A DNA stretch of 64,000 nt from JBCBCP01 sp038530575. GTDB lineage: Bacteria > Pseudomonadota > Alphaproteobacteria > Rhodobacterales > Rhodobacteraceae. Below, piece by piece: positions 42,646 to 50,949 of the stretch. The translations under genes and the position numbers were made by a program. The DNA lies in NCBI GenBank assembly GCA_038530575.1, contig JBCBCP010000003.1, positions 77,279 to 141,278 of the forward strand, read 5' to 3'. Position 1 is the stretch's first letter; each line of letters opens with the position of its first letter. Under the pieces are notes generated by a model. That model had not been told where the DNA came from and did no database searches. It saw only the letters and a program-made list of their open reading frames with translations.

Positions 42646-42659
42646 GAAACAATTATTCC
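42646..42659. promoter_or_regulatory. candidate operator upstream of glxB
   Basis: The 14-bp stretch GAAACAATTATTCC is a near-palindrome centred on AATT, with 10 of 14 positions symmetric. It lies in the 110-bp gap between the XRE-cupin gene's stop and glxB. It is AT-rich against a GC-rich background. On the minus strand a TTGATT lies just downstream, with a loose -10 before glxB. The neighbouring XRE-cupin protein is the natural candidate to bind it. Confidence 0.4.
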
Positions 42660-42687
42660 CCAGAGGAAAGGCGTGCTGCCCGTTTCT

Positions 42688-43314
42688 TCAGCTGTCTTGC
42701 GGGTAGCTGATGATCGACAGGTACTTTGCCGGAAGCGTGATCAGCCGGTCCGGCCCGTGCGGCGCATCGGCGTCGAAGAACAGCGTGTCGCCCGGGCGCA
42801 GATGGTAGCGATCATCGCCGTGGCGATACACGATCTCGCCTTCGAGCATATAAATCACCTCGACCCCTGTGTGGTGGAACGTATCGAACCGGTCGCTTTC
42901 GGTGGTCAGCGTGATCAGGTAGGGCTCCACGATCACGCCGCTGGTGCTGTGCCCGATATGGCCCAGCAGGTTATACTGGTGCCCGGCGCGGGTGCCCATG
43001 CGTTCGGTTTCCACGCCTGCGCCGCTGGGAGTGTGAACCGCCTCGCGCTTTTCCTCATAGCGGCGGAAGAGGGCCGTGATCGGCACCGACAGGGCGCCCG
43101 CCAACGCCTCCAACGTGGACAAGGACGCCGAGATATTGCCGTTCTCGATCTTGGAGAGCATGCCCGCCGACAGGCCGGTGGAGGCCGACAGCTCGGCAAC
43201 CGTTTTGCCCTGCGATGTGCGCAAGGCGCGGACCTGACGCCCGATGGCCACCTCCAGCACCCGCTCGCGCCCGCCGGTTTTTGCGTGCGGGTTTTGCGTC
43301 AGCTTTGACACCAT
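42688..43314 (-). CDS. XRE-family HTH regulator with C-terminal cupin
   Basis: This protein of about 208 residues has an N-terminal helix-turn-helix (GRQVRALRTSQGKTVAELSASTGLSAGMLSKIENGNISASLSTL) and a C-terminal cupin (FHHTGVEVIYMLEGEIVYRHGDDRYHLRPGDTLFFDADAPHGP). Such two-domain regulators sense small amines or amino acids. Start 43314 (MVSKLTQ) has AAGG about 8-11 nt upstream; 43347 is also in frame. It precedes glxB on the same strand and probably regulates the glx-glnT operon. Confidence 0.9.
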   Translation of the reverse strand: MVSKLTQNPHAKTGGRERVLEVAIGRQVRALRTSQGKTVAELSASTGLSAGMLSKIENGNISASLSTLEALAGALSVPITALFRRYEEKREAVHTPSGAGVETERMGTRAGHQYNLLGHIGHSTSGVIVEPYLITLTTESDRFDTFHHTGVEVIYMLEGEIVYRHGDDRYHLRPGDTLFFDADAPHGPDRLITLPAKYLSIISYPQDS

Positions 43315-43397
43315 GCCGTCTACCTTGCCGCTGTGATCAGGCGCCACTTTGCCCGCGCGTGCGCCCGGTTTGCAACGCTGCCCTGCGCGCCCGCGTG

Positions 43398-46300
43398 CTA
43401 TTCGGCGGCGCGCAGGGTGGTTGCCGTGGCATGGGGCCCGGTGCTTGTTGGCTCGGGCGCTGGGCCCTCATCCCAGATCAGCTCACCCGCGCCAAGACGG
43501 GCGGTGTCCCGCTCAAGCGCCCAGTCGCGGGCGGCGCGGCTTGCGCGGCCCATCGACATGCGGGCCAGCAGGGCCGCAATCCACTTAGCATAGGTGCCTG
43601 CCCAGACCCGTGCAGCCAGCAGCGACGGGGTCACCATCAGCGTCAGCACGGTCGCAACGCCAAGGCCAAAGACCACCGCCGTCGCCAACTGCTTCCACCA
43701 CAGCGCCGTGGGGCTGTCGACGGTATAACCGCCGCCAAAGAAGTCGAGGCTGAGGCCAAACATCATCGGCGCAAGGCCCGCCATGGTCGTGATCGTGGTC
43801 AGCAGCACGGGGCGGATGCGGTCCTGCGCGGTGCGAATGATCGCCTCGATCCTCGGCATGTAGCGTTCGTATTCCTGGTAAGTGTCAATCAGAACGATGT
43901 TGTTGTTCACCACAATCCCCGCAAGCGCGACGATGCCTGTCCCGGTCATGATGATCGAGAACGCCTGATCCATGACGACCATCCCGATCAGAACACCAGT
44001 GGTCGACAGCACCACCGCCAGCAGCACCAGCGCGGCGTTGTAGATCGAGTTGAACTGCGCCAAGAGGATGATGAACATCAGACCCAGGGCGGCCCCGAAA
44101 GCCGATGTGAGGAACGCCTGACTTTCGGCCTGATCCTCCTGATCACCCGTCCATTCCCAGCTTAGTCCGTTCGGCAGCGGGTCTGTCTCAAGCCACTTGG
44201 TAATCTCGGCGATCCGCTCGTTGGCATTCACGGGTACGGCGCGCAGGTCGCCGGCATCAAGCCCCGCTTGCAGGTCAACGCCTGCCTCGGCGCGGTCGAG
44301 GACGCGGTAGGTGGTGCCGTCTTCCAGCGTGATAGGACCTGCGCTGTCGGGGCGCAGAGTGGCGATCGTGGTCTCTACCTCGGCCCCGTCGACCTCGTCG
44401 GTTCGCACGAGTTTCTGCAGGCCCGGCAACACATCCGCCTTCACGTCGAAATAGCGCTGCTGGCCGATGCGGTTGATCGTGTCGAGGCTGGGCACCGGCG
44501 TGCGGGTGATGAAGTTTGCCAGCGGGACCAGCCCATCGGAGGTGCGCACCTTCAGCGTGTCGAGCGTGCTGAGCACCCGGAACTCTTGGGGAAGGCGCAC
44601 GCGAATCTCGATCTCCTCATCGCCGCCTTGCGGTGTGTAAGTATCAAGGAGAATACCGCGGGTCACCAGCTGCACCATCGCGCCAACAGTCGCCACATCC
44701 GCGCCAAAGCGGCCCGCCTTTTCCACGTCGACGGTGATTTCCCAGTCAATGCCGGGCAGGGGGCGGGTGTCTTCGATCAGGGTCAGGCCGGGGGTGGTGT
44801 CGAACACCCTGCGCGCGGTCCCGGTTGCGGCCACCAGATCGTTGAAATTGTCGCCCTTGATGCGCAGATGCACCGGCTTGGCCGAAGCGGGGCCCTGGGC
44901 AAGGTTCAGGATCTCCGTGCGGACGCCGGGGAGCTCGGACAGCTGTGCCGTGATTTCGGCCAGAACCGTGTCACCGTCAAAGGCTGGGTCCTTCACCGCG
45001 CGGTTCACGTCGAAGCTGCCGATGCTGAACCACTTTTCCGTGGTGTTCGGCCGATCCTCCCACGGGATCGTCTCGATCTGCATCTGTCCGATCGTGTCCT
45101 TGGGCGATTGTGCCCCGCCGGTGTTGGCGTTCAGCCCGCCGTCGCCCGCAAAGGCAAAGACCGTGTCGACCCCGGGATGGGCGCGCACGATGTCTTCGGC
45201 CTCGCGAAGCAGCGCATCTTTTTCCGAAAGGCTGAGGTTGCCCCGTGCCATCACATAGACGATGGCCTGTTCCGGCTCGCTTTCGACAAAGAATTCGACG
45301 CCGCGGTTGTTGTTCACGAAGAAGATCATCGTGGTGCCGACAAAGACAAACACGATGCCCACCATGACCAGCGGCATCACCGGGTTTGCGACGATCCCTT
45401 CGATAAGCCGACCAAACAATGTCCGGCGCGCGCCGGTCTTCACCCGGCGCTCGCGGCGACCAACGATGCGCTGCCACAGGGCGCCTATGTTGATGCCGAT
45501 GCGGGGCAGGATGGCCACAATCGCAAGAACAAGCGACACCGCGCCGGCAAAGGCGAAGGCCGCAAGAATAACCGCGCCCAGTATCATCAGGAACACCGTT
45601 GCGAAGGTGGGAACAACCGATCCCCAGATGTCCTGCCCGTCGAGCGTTGCAAACTGCGCGCCCGCATCCGACAGGAGGCTGGGCAGGAACATACCCGTAG
45701 CCACCAGCGGAAGGACCGCCACCGGGATCAGGAGGATATGCGCGAGCAGGGGCATGCGCGCGATGGCGACCAAGGTTCGGGCCACCAAGTTGAAGAACCG
45801 CGCCATCATCCCGCCCATTACCGGCAGATAGACCAGCGCCACGATCAATGAGGCCGATAGCACGAAGATCAGAGTGACCGGCAGCATCCCCATGAACTCG
45901 CCCGGAACGCCCGGCCAGAACAGCATTGGCATGAAGGCGCAGAGCGTCGTCGCGGTGGAGGACACGACGGGCCAGAACATACGCTTTGCCGCCTCGACAT
46001 AGGCCGTCATCGGGCCGACGCCCTCGTTCTGGCGCTTGTCCGCGTATTCGGTGACCACGATGGCCCCGTCGACCAGCATACCCACCGAAAGGATCAGCCC
46101 GAACATCACGATGTTCGACACCGAAATGCCCATCAGGCCAAGAAGGACAAAACACAAAAGGAACGACGTCGGGATCGCAAAGCCCACAAGCAGAGACGCG
46201 CGGATGCCGAGTGCGGCAAGGCTGACGAGCATGACCAGAATGATTGCTGTCAGCACCGATCCCTCAAGCTGTTGCACCATCGAGGACACCTGCCGGCTTT

Positions 46301-47273
46301 GATCGTTGGAGGCCTGCACCTCCACCGTCGCCTGCAGCCCCTCGGGCCAGTCGGCCTGCGCCGCCGCGACCGTCTCGCGCACCAGCGTGGCGGTGTCGAT
46401 CAGGTTGAACCCCTTGCGCTTGGACACTTGCAGCGCAACCGTTGCCTCGCCGTTAAAGCGCGCGGTGCTCAGACGGTCCTCAAAGGTCAGGTTGATCTGC
46501 GCCAGATCACCCAAGGTGACGACTCGGTCGCCATTGGTCTTCACCGGCAAGTTGTAGACGTCGCGCGCATCGCTAAAGCTGGACGGGATCTTGACGGCAA
46601 AGCTGCCCTGTTCGGTGTCGATCTCGCCCGCGGCGATCAGCTGGTTGTTGTTCTGGACAACGCCGATCAGCTCGCCCGCCGTCACGTTATAGGCCTCAAG
46701 GCGCAGGGGGTCGATCACGACCTCCAGCATCTCGTCCCGGCTGCCCGCGATTACCGCGTCCAGAACCGGCTCAAGACCCTCTATTTGGTCCTGCAAGTCC
46801 TTGGCAACGCGGGTCATGGTGCGTTCGGGCACAGGTCCCGACAGCGACACGATCACGATGGGAAATTCAGAGAAATTGAATTCGCCAAGCGTGTATTGCT
46901 CATAGCCTTCAGGAAACTGCGCCTCGGCCTTGGTCATCGCGTCGCGCACGTCTGCCATAACTTGCGTCTTGTTCCAGCCGAACTCGAACTCAAGCACGAT
47001 GTTGACGTAGCCTTCTGCGGCCGTTGCCGTCATCGTATCAAGCCCGTCAATTTCGCCCAGCTCGGTCTCCATCGGTTTGACCAGCAGTGTTTCGGCGTCA
47101 GCGGCAGAAATCCCGGGGAAGGGCACCGAGATAAAGACCGCCGGAATCTCGATGTCCGGCTCTCCCTCCTTTGGCAGCCCCGTGTAGGCTAGGATACCAG
47201 CTGTGATCGACAGGAAGATGAAGGCCAGAACCATCCGCGCCCGGGACGCGGCCCAATCGACGATACCGGTCAT
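43398..47273 (-). CDS. RND-family efflux pump permease with extra membrane insertion
   Basis: This 1291-residue inner-membrane transporter belongs to the AcrB/heavy-metal-or-multidrug RND superfamily. The usual halves with large periplasmic loops are clear, and the proton-relay TM4 stretch is LILSVGMLVDGAIVVTEYADKR. AcrB-type pumps have about 1,030-1,050 residues. The excess is partly an insertion at about 500-615, between TM6 and TM7, with two or three more hydrophobic segments and a basic loop (GRRERRVKTGARR). It overlaps the adaptor gene by 4 bp. No outer-membrane channel gene is present. Confidence 0.9.
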   Translation of the reverse strand: MTGIVDWAASRARMVLAFIFLSITAGILAYTGLPKEGEPDIEIPAVFISVPFPGISAADAETLLVKPMETELGEIDGLDTMTATAAEGYVNIVLEFEFGWNKTQVMADVRDAMTKAEAQFPEGYEQYTLGEFNFSEFPIVIVSLSGPVPERTMTRVAKDLQDQIEGLEPVLDAVIAGSRDEMLEVVIDPLRLEAYNVTAGELIGVVQNNNQLIAAGEIDTEQGSFAVKIPSSFSDARDVYNLPVKTNGDRVVTLGDLAQINLTFEDRLSTARFNGEATVALQVSKRKGFNLIDTATLVRETVAAAQADWPEGLQATVEVQASNDQSRQVSSMVQQLEGSVLTAIILVMLVSLAALGIRASLLVGFAIPTSFLLCFVLLGLMGISVSNIVMFGLILSVGMLVDGAIVVTEYADKRQNEGVGPMTAYVEAAKRMFWPVVSSTATTLCAFMPMLFWPGVPGEFMGMLPVTLIFVLSASLIVALVYLPVMGGMMARFFNLVARTLVAIARMPLLAHILLIPVAVLPLVATGMFLPSLLSDAGAQFATLDGQDIWGSVVPTFATVFLMILGAVILAAFAFAGAVSLVLAIVAILPRIGINIGALWQRIVGRRERRVKTGARRTLFGRLIEGIVANPVMPLVMVGIVFVFVGTTMIFFVNNNRGVEFFVESEPEQAIVYVMARGNLSLSEKDALLREAEDIVRAHPGVDTVFAFAGDGGLNANTGGAQSPKDTIGQMQIETIPWEDRPNTTEKWFSIGSFDVNRAVKDPAFDGDTVLAEITAQLSELPGVRTEILNLAQGPASAKPVHLRIKGDNFNDLVAATGTARRVFDTTPGLTLIEDTRPLPGIDWEITVDVEKAGRFGADVATVGAMVQLVTRGILLDTYTPQGGDEEIEIRVRLPQEFRVLSTLDTLKVRTSDGLVPLANFITRTPVPSLDTINRIGQQRYFDVKADVLPGLQKLVRTDEVDGAEVETTIATLRPDSAGPITLEDGTTYRVLDRAEAGVDLQAGLDAGDLRAVPVNANERIAEITKWLETDPLPNGLSWEWTGDQEDQAESQAFLTSAFGAALGLMFIILLAQFNSIYNAALVLLAVVLSTTGVLIGMVVMDQAFSIIMTGTGIVALAGIVVNNNIVLIDTYQEYERYMPRIEAIIRTAQDRIRPVLLTTITTMAGLAPMMFGLSLDFFGGGYTVDSPTALWWKQLATAVVFGLGVATVLTLMVTPSLLAARVWAGTYAKWIAALLARMSMGRASRAARDWALERDTARLGAGELIWDEGPAPEPTSTGPHATATTLRAAE

Positions 47274-48574
47274 TGCATTTGCTCCCCTCGGTAGACGGCT
47301 TCGATCTGGACGCCTTCGGTCACATATTCCTGTCCTACGACGATGACGGCCACACTGTCCGGAAGGCCCGCAAGCCAGACGCCGTCCACCGTGTCCCGGA
47401 CCAACTGGACCGGCATGAATGCGACGACATCACCCTCCGCAACGGTTCTGACACCCAGTCGACCGTCCGCGTTGAGTGTCAACGCCGACGCCGGCAGGAG
47501 GTGGGCGGTTGCGCCTTCAGACTGAATCGCGATTTCCGCGGTTTGCCCGTCGCGCAGCGCAAGGTCTTTGTTCGGAATTTCGATTTCGACGCGGAAGGTC
47601 CGGGTCGTCATGTCAGCGGATCGGCTCAGGAAGGTGACCCGGCCGGTGACTTCCCCGCCACCCGCTGCCAGCCGGGCACCGGCCAGCGCGCCGGTTTTGA
47701 CCCGGTTCACTTCCGTTTCGGGCACAAAGGCCACCAGTTTGATCGGATCAAGCTGGATCACGGTGCCGCAGAGGCCGCCCGCCTGTAGCAAACTGCCCAA
47801 CTCCGCGGTGTCCGTCTCAAGCACACCGCCAAACGGCGCGGTGATTGTCAGCCGTTCGATTTCGCGCGTCGCCGAGGCGATATTGGCGGTTGCCGTTTCG
47901 ATCCCTGCCTCGGCTGATTGGATGCCTGAACGCGCCGCAGACAGGCCCGACAGCGCAGCCTCGACCGAGGCTTCGGCGGCAGCCACGGCCGCGTCGGCGT
48001 TCTTGACCCGTGTTTCAGAGGCAAACCCGTCTTCCGACAGGCGCCGTGCCGCGTTCTGGTTGACCAACGCCTCGTCCAGCCGTGCTCGGGCCTCGACCAG
48101 CCGCGCCTCGCTTTCCGGCACCCGGGCGCGCGCTTCGGCCACGCGGGCTTGCGCTTCGGTCAGACGAGCCCGTGCCTCCGCCAGCATCGCAGGGCGCGTG
48201 CCGGGGTCAAGCTCGCACATGAGCGATCCGGCTTCGATAAACGCGCCTTTGCGCAGCGGCTCTGACACAATGCGTGCCGTGGTTTCCGCACGGACCTCTA
48301 CCTGGCGCACCGCCTCGGTTTGCCCGCGTAAAATCACTGCGCTGTCAATCTGCTGGGCGCTCGAACGTATCGCGACCACCTTGAATGGCGCATCGCCGGA
48401 CGTCGCGGGCGCTTCAGGTACTTCGGGCGCTTCCGGCGCAGCTTCGGTCACCGCGGGCTCTTCAGCAACCAATCCAATCTCTTTCAGAAAGACGATGGCG
48501 GTGGGCCGGTCAATAACAGCGAAATAGACAATCACGCCGAAAAGCAGCGCCAAGACAACCGGAAACACCTTCAT
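47270..48574 (-). CDS. RND efflux periplasmic adaptor (membrane fusion protein)
   Basis: This 434-residue HlyD-family adaptor has an N-terminal anchor (VFPVVLALLFGVIVYFAVI), an Ala/Pro/Glu-rich linker, a beta-barrel/lipoyl part (VEVRAETTARIVSEPLRKGAFIEAGSLMCELD), a long Ala-rich helical hairpin (about 130-250), and a membrane-proximal region. It links the RND pump to an outer-membrane channel. AAAAAAGGACC precedes the ATG. It is the first gene of the two-gene pump operon. Confidence 0.92.
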   Translation of the reverse strand: MKVFPVVLALLFGVIVYFAVIDRPTAIVFLKEIGLVAEEPAVTEAAPEAPEVPEAPATSGDAPFKVVAIRSSAQQIDSAVILRGQTEAVRQVEVRAETTARIVSEPLRKGAFIEAGSLMCELDPGTRPAMLAEARARLTEAQARVAEARARVPESEARLVEARARLDEALVNQNAARRLSEDGFASETRVKNADAAVAAAEASVEAALSGLSAARSGIQSAEAGIETATANIASATREIERLTITAPFGGVLETDTAELGSLLQAGGLCGTVIQLDPIKLVAFVPETEVNRVKTGALAGARLAAGGGEVTGRVTFLSRSADMTTRTFRVEIEIPNKDLALRDGQTAEIAIQSEGATAHLLPASALTLNADGRLGVRTVAEGDVVAFMPVQLVRDTVDGVWLAGLPDSVAVIVVGQEYVTEGVQIEAVYRGEQMQ

Positions 48575-48626
48575 ATCAGGGTCCTTTTTTGCGGCCCGTT
48601 CGGGCTCTGATACACCTTATCGCTGT

Positions 48627-48663
48627 TATATAGACTTTCCGTCGCTTTGAACTACCCAGTTCA
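48627..48663 (-). promoter_or_regulatory. efflux-operon promoter with palindromic operator
   Basis: A 16-bp inverted repeat, TGAACT-ACCC-AGTTCA (48648-48663), lies where the -35 would be for a TATATA -10 at 48627-48632 on the minus strand. A repressor bound there would block transcription of the adaptor-pump operon. No regulator gene is adjacent to it, so the controller is unknown. Confidence 0.45.
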
Positions 48664-48724
48664 GTTATTTTTCTGCACTGCCGCGCCGCACTCCTGTCAG
48701 TATCTGACCACACGACAAGTCCGC

Positions 48725-48753
48725 TTGGCTTGGCCCCCGGGCCGGGGTAAGAG
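48725..48753 (+). promoter_or_regulatory. putative promoter of the YfgM-like gene
   Basis: TTGGCT (48725-48730) and TAAGAG (48748-48753) are 17 bp apart, 30 bp before the ATG at 48784. The spacer is GC-rich and partly palindromic. Confidence 0.4.
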
Positions 48754-48783
48754 GTGCGGGCAAAGTCGGTCAGGGTAGGGCGC

Positions 48784-49461
48784 ATGAGCCAAAGCGACAG
48801 TTTCATCGAAGAAGTCACCGAAGAGGTGCGGCGCGATCGCCTAGTGGCGCTAGCACGCCGCTACGGCTGGATTGCGGCCCTTGTCGTTCTGGCGTTGATC
48901 GGTGCCGTGGCCTTCAGCGAGTGGCGATCGGCGCAGGCAATGCGCGCCGCGCAAGACACTGGCGATGCGGTGCTGGCTGCATTGAGCCAAGATGCAAGCG
49001 CTGATCGCGCCGCCGCCTTGTCCGCGATTGATCAGGCAGGCCAAGCCGAAGTTGTCGTGTCCTTTTTGCGGGCCTCCGCGCTCGCAGAAGCCGGGGAGGT
49101 GGCGGAAGCTGCGACCGCGCTGGACGCAATTGCCGGAAATGGCGATCTGCCGCTGATCTACCGCCAGATTGCGCGGTTCAAGTCACTGACCGTGCAATCC
49201 ACGACGCTTGATGCGGAGGCCCGTCGCGCGGGCTTTGCCGAGTTGGCCGTGCCGGGCAATCCGCTGCGCTTGCTGGCCGAAGAACAGCTTGCCCTGATCG
49301 AAGCCGAAACCGGCGACACTGACGCAGCCATCACGCGGCTCAACGCGATGCTGATCGACGCTGAGGTCACCCCGGACTTGCAACAGCGCGCCCTACAGGT
49401 GATTGTCGCCTTGGGCGGAGAGCCAAACCTGGAGGCCCTTGGCCTGCCAGCAGCAAACTAG
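48784..49461 (+). CDS. YfgM-like tetratricopeptide membrane protein
   Basis: This 225-residue protein has an N-terminal cytoplasmic stretch (SFIEEVTEEVRRDRL), one membrane helix (YGWIAALVVLALIGAVAFSEW) and a periplasmic Ala-rich TPR-like domain. This matches the YfgM/DUF2133 family, which assists SecYEG-linked periplasmic folding. It sits directly before bamB and der, the same trio seen in E. coli (yfgM-bamB-der), which supports the call. Confidence 0.85.
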   Translation: MSQSDSFIEEVTEEVRRDRLVALARRYGWIAALVVLALIGAVAFSEWRSAQAMRAAQDTGDAVLAALSQDASADRAAALSAIDQAGQAEVVVSFLRASALAEAGEVAEAATALDAIAGNGDLPLIYRQIARFKSLTVQSTTLDAEARRAGFAELAVPGNPLRLLAEEQLALIEAETGDTDAAITRLNAMLIDAEVTPDLQQRALQVIVALGGEPNLEALGLPAAN

Positions 49462-49489
49462 CCCTGACGGCAACGACAAGAGCAGAGCC

Positions 49490-50833
49490 ATGACGACCCG
49501 CCGCTTTCCAACCGCCGCTCCGGTAGCCTTTCTTCTCGCGGGCGCGATGGTGCTCTCCGCTTGTCAGGAGCGCAGCACAATTCTACCGGGCAAACGAGAG
49601 CCCGTCCGATCCGTTTTGCAGGGAGCCGAGGCCTTGCCGCTGGTCGAGGCGGAAAACATCTCGGCACCGATCTCGCTGCCCGCGCCGGTCGCCAATTCGA
49701 ACTGGACGCATGGGATCGGCTCGCCCAGCTACCGCACGGCACATCCGGCGCTTTCGGCGTCACCGCAATTGGCATGGTCGGTCAATATCGGCAAAGGCGA
49801 CAGCCGCAAACAGCGTATCACGGCGGATCCGGTTGTCACTGGTGGGCTGATTTTCACGCTCGACGCAGACAGTCTCGTGACGGCTGTCTCCACCTCGGGC
49901 GCCATCGCCTGGCAGCGGACCCTGCGCCCGGCGCGCGACGCGGAAGGCGATGCTACAGGCGGCGGCCTGGCAACGGATGGCGAGACGCTTTTTGTCTCGC
50001 TCGGCTACGGTGAATTGGCGGCACTCGATGTCGCAACGGGCGCGGTGCGCTGGACCCAGCAACTGGATGCCACCGGCTCTGGCCGGCCGACGGTATTCGG
50101 GAACCTCGTTTACCTCATGGTGGGCGACAACGCGGGCTGGGCGCTCGACAAGTCCAGCGGCCGCATCGCCTGGCAGGTCGGGACAGGCGGCGACATCACC
50201 AACGTGCTCGGAGCGCCTGCGCCGGCGCTCACAGATGATCTGGCGATCTTTGCCTTTGGTTCCGGGGAGTTGCAGGCGGTGTTCCGCCGTGGCGGCCTGA
50301 GCCGCTGGAATGCAGCGGTTCTGGGCGAGCGTCCGGGCCGGGCTCTCAGCAAGATCGACGACGTCACCGGCGCCCCTGTGGTGGACGGCACCCGCGTCTA
50401 CGCTGGCAACCAGGCTGGCCGCATGATCGCTGTCGATACAGGGTCGGGCAAACGCATCTGGACAGCCAATGACGGCGCGATCGGTACGATGTACCCCATT
50501 GGTGGCTCGGTTTTTGCGCTGACGGACGCAAACGAATTGGTGCGCCTCGACGCAGATGACGGCACCCGTATATGGGGCATCCGCCTGCCCAACTTTGTCA
50601 AAGATCGCCCCCGCCGCATTGCAGAGGTTTTCGCCCACCACGGGCCCGTCGTCGCGGGCGGTCTTGTCCGCGTCGCTTCCTCCGATGCCCAACTGCGGAG
50701 CGTTAATCCGCAAGACGGCTCACTTGCCGCGATCACCGAAATCCCGGGGGGCGGTGCAACAACAGCGCCTGTTATCGCGGGGCGCACTCTTTACGTTGTG
50801 AACCGAAACGGTCAGCTTCTGGCGTATCGCTAA
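49490..50833 (+). CDS. bamB: BamB-like outer-membrane-assembly lipoprotein (PQQ-type beta-propeller)
   Basis: This 447-residue protein has a lipoprotein signal (VAFLLAGAMVLSAC, lipobox LSAC). Propeller blades rich in tryptophan-glycine pairs follow (GAIAWQRTL, GAVRWTQQL, GRIAWQVG, GKRIWTAND, GTRIWGIRL). BamB is the accessory scaffold of the BAM complex, which inserts outer-membrane proteins. Start 49490 gives a proper signal peptide. It lies between the YfgM-like gene and der, the standard order. Confidence 0.88.
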   Translation: MTTRRFPTAAPVAFLLAGAMVLSACQERSTILPGKREPVRSVLQGAEALPLVEAENISAPISLPAPVANSNWTHGIGSPSYRTAHPALSASPQLAWSVNIGKGDSRKQRITADPVVTGGLIFTLDADSLVTAVSTSGAIAWQRTLRPARDAEGDATGGGLATDGETLFVSLGYGELAALDVATGAVRWTQQLDATGSGRPTVFGNLVYLMVGDNAGWALDKSSGRIAWQVGTGGDITNVLGAPAPALTDDLAIFAFGSGELQAVFRRGGLSRWNAAVLGERPGRALSKIDDVTGAPVVDGTRVYAGNQAGRMIAVDTGSGKRIWTANDGAIGTMYPIGGSVFALTDANELVRLDADDGTRIWGIRLPNFVKDRPRRIAEVFAHHGPVVAGGLVRVASSDAQLRSVNPQDGSLAAITEIPGGGATTAPVIAGRTLYVVNRNGQLLAYR

Positions 50834-50890
50834 CGCAGGGCAGGAGCCTGAAACGGGCTTTGCTCCCAAAAAAACTTGGGTGGTATGGGG

Positions 50891-50920
50891 CTGGCCCCCG
50901 CCGCGCCGCTCTGCTAGATG
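50891..50920 (+). promoter_or_regulatory. putative promoter of der
   Basis: CTGGCC (50891-50896) and TAGATG (50915-50920) have an 18-bp spacer and lie 29 bp before the ATG of der. The match is moderate. Confidence 0.35.
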
Positions 50921-50949
50921 CGCAGCCTTGATCAATCCAGGCGCCTCGC

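Noticed and set aside
48601..48700. Small RNA or riboswitch in the AT-rich gap between the efflux and YfgM genes
   Set aside because: Only a promoter-like -10 and a short palindrome are visible. No conserved riboswitch core or terminator was found.
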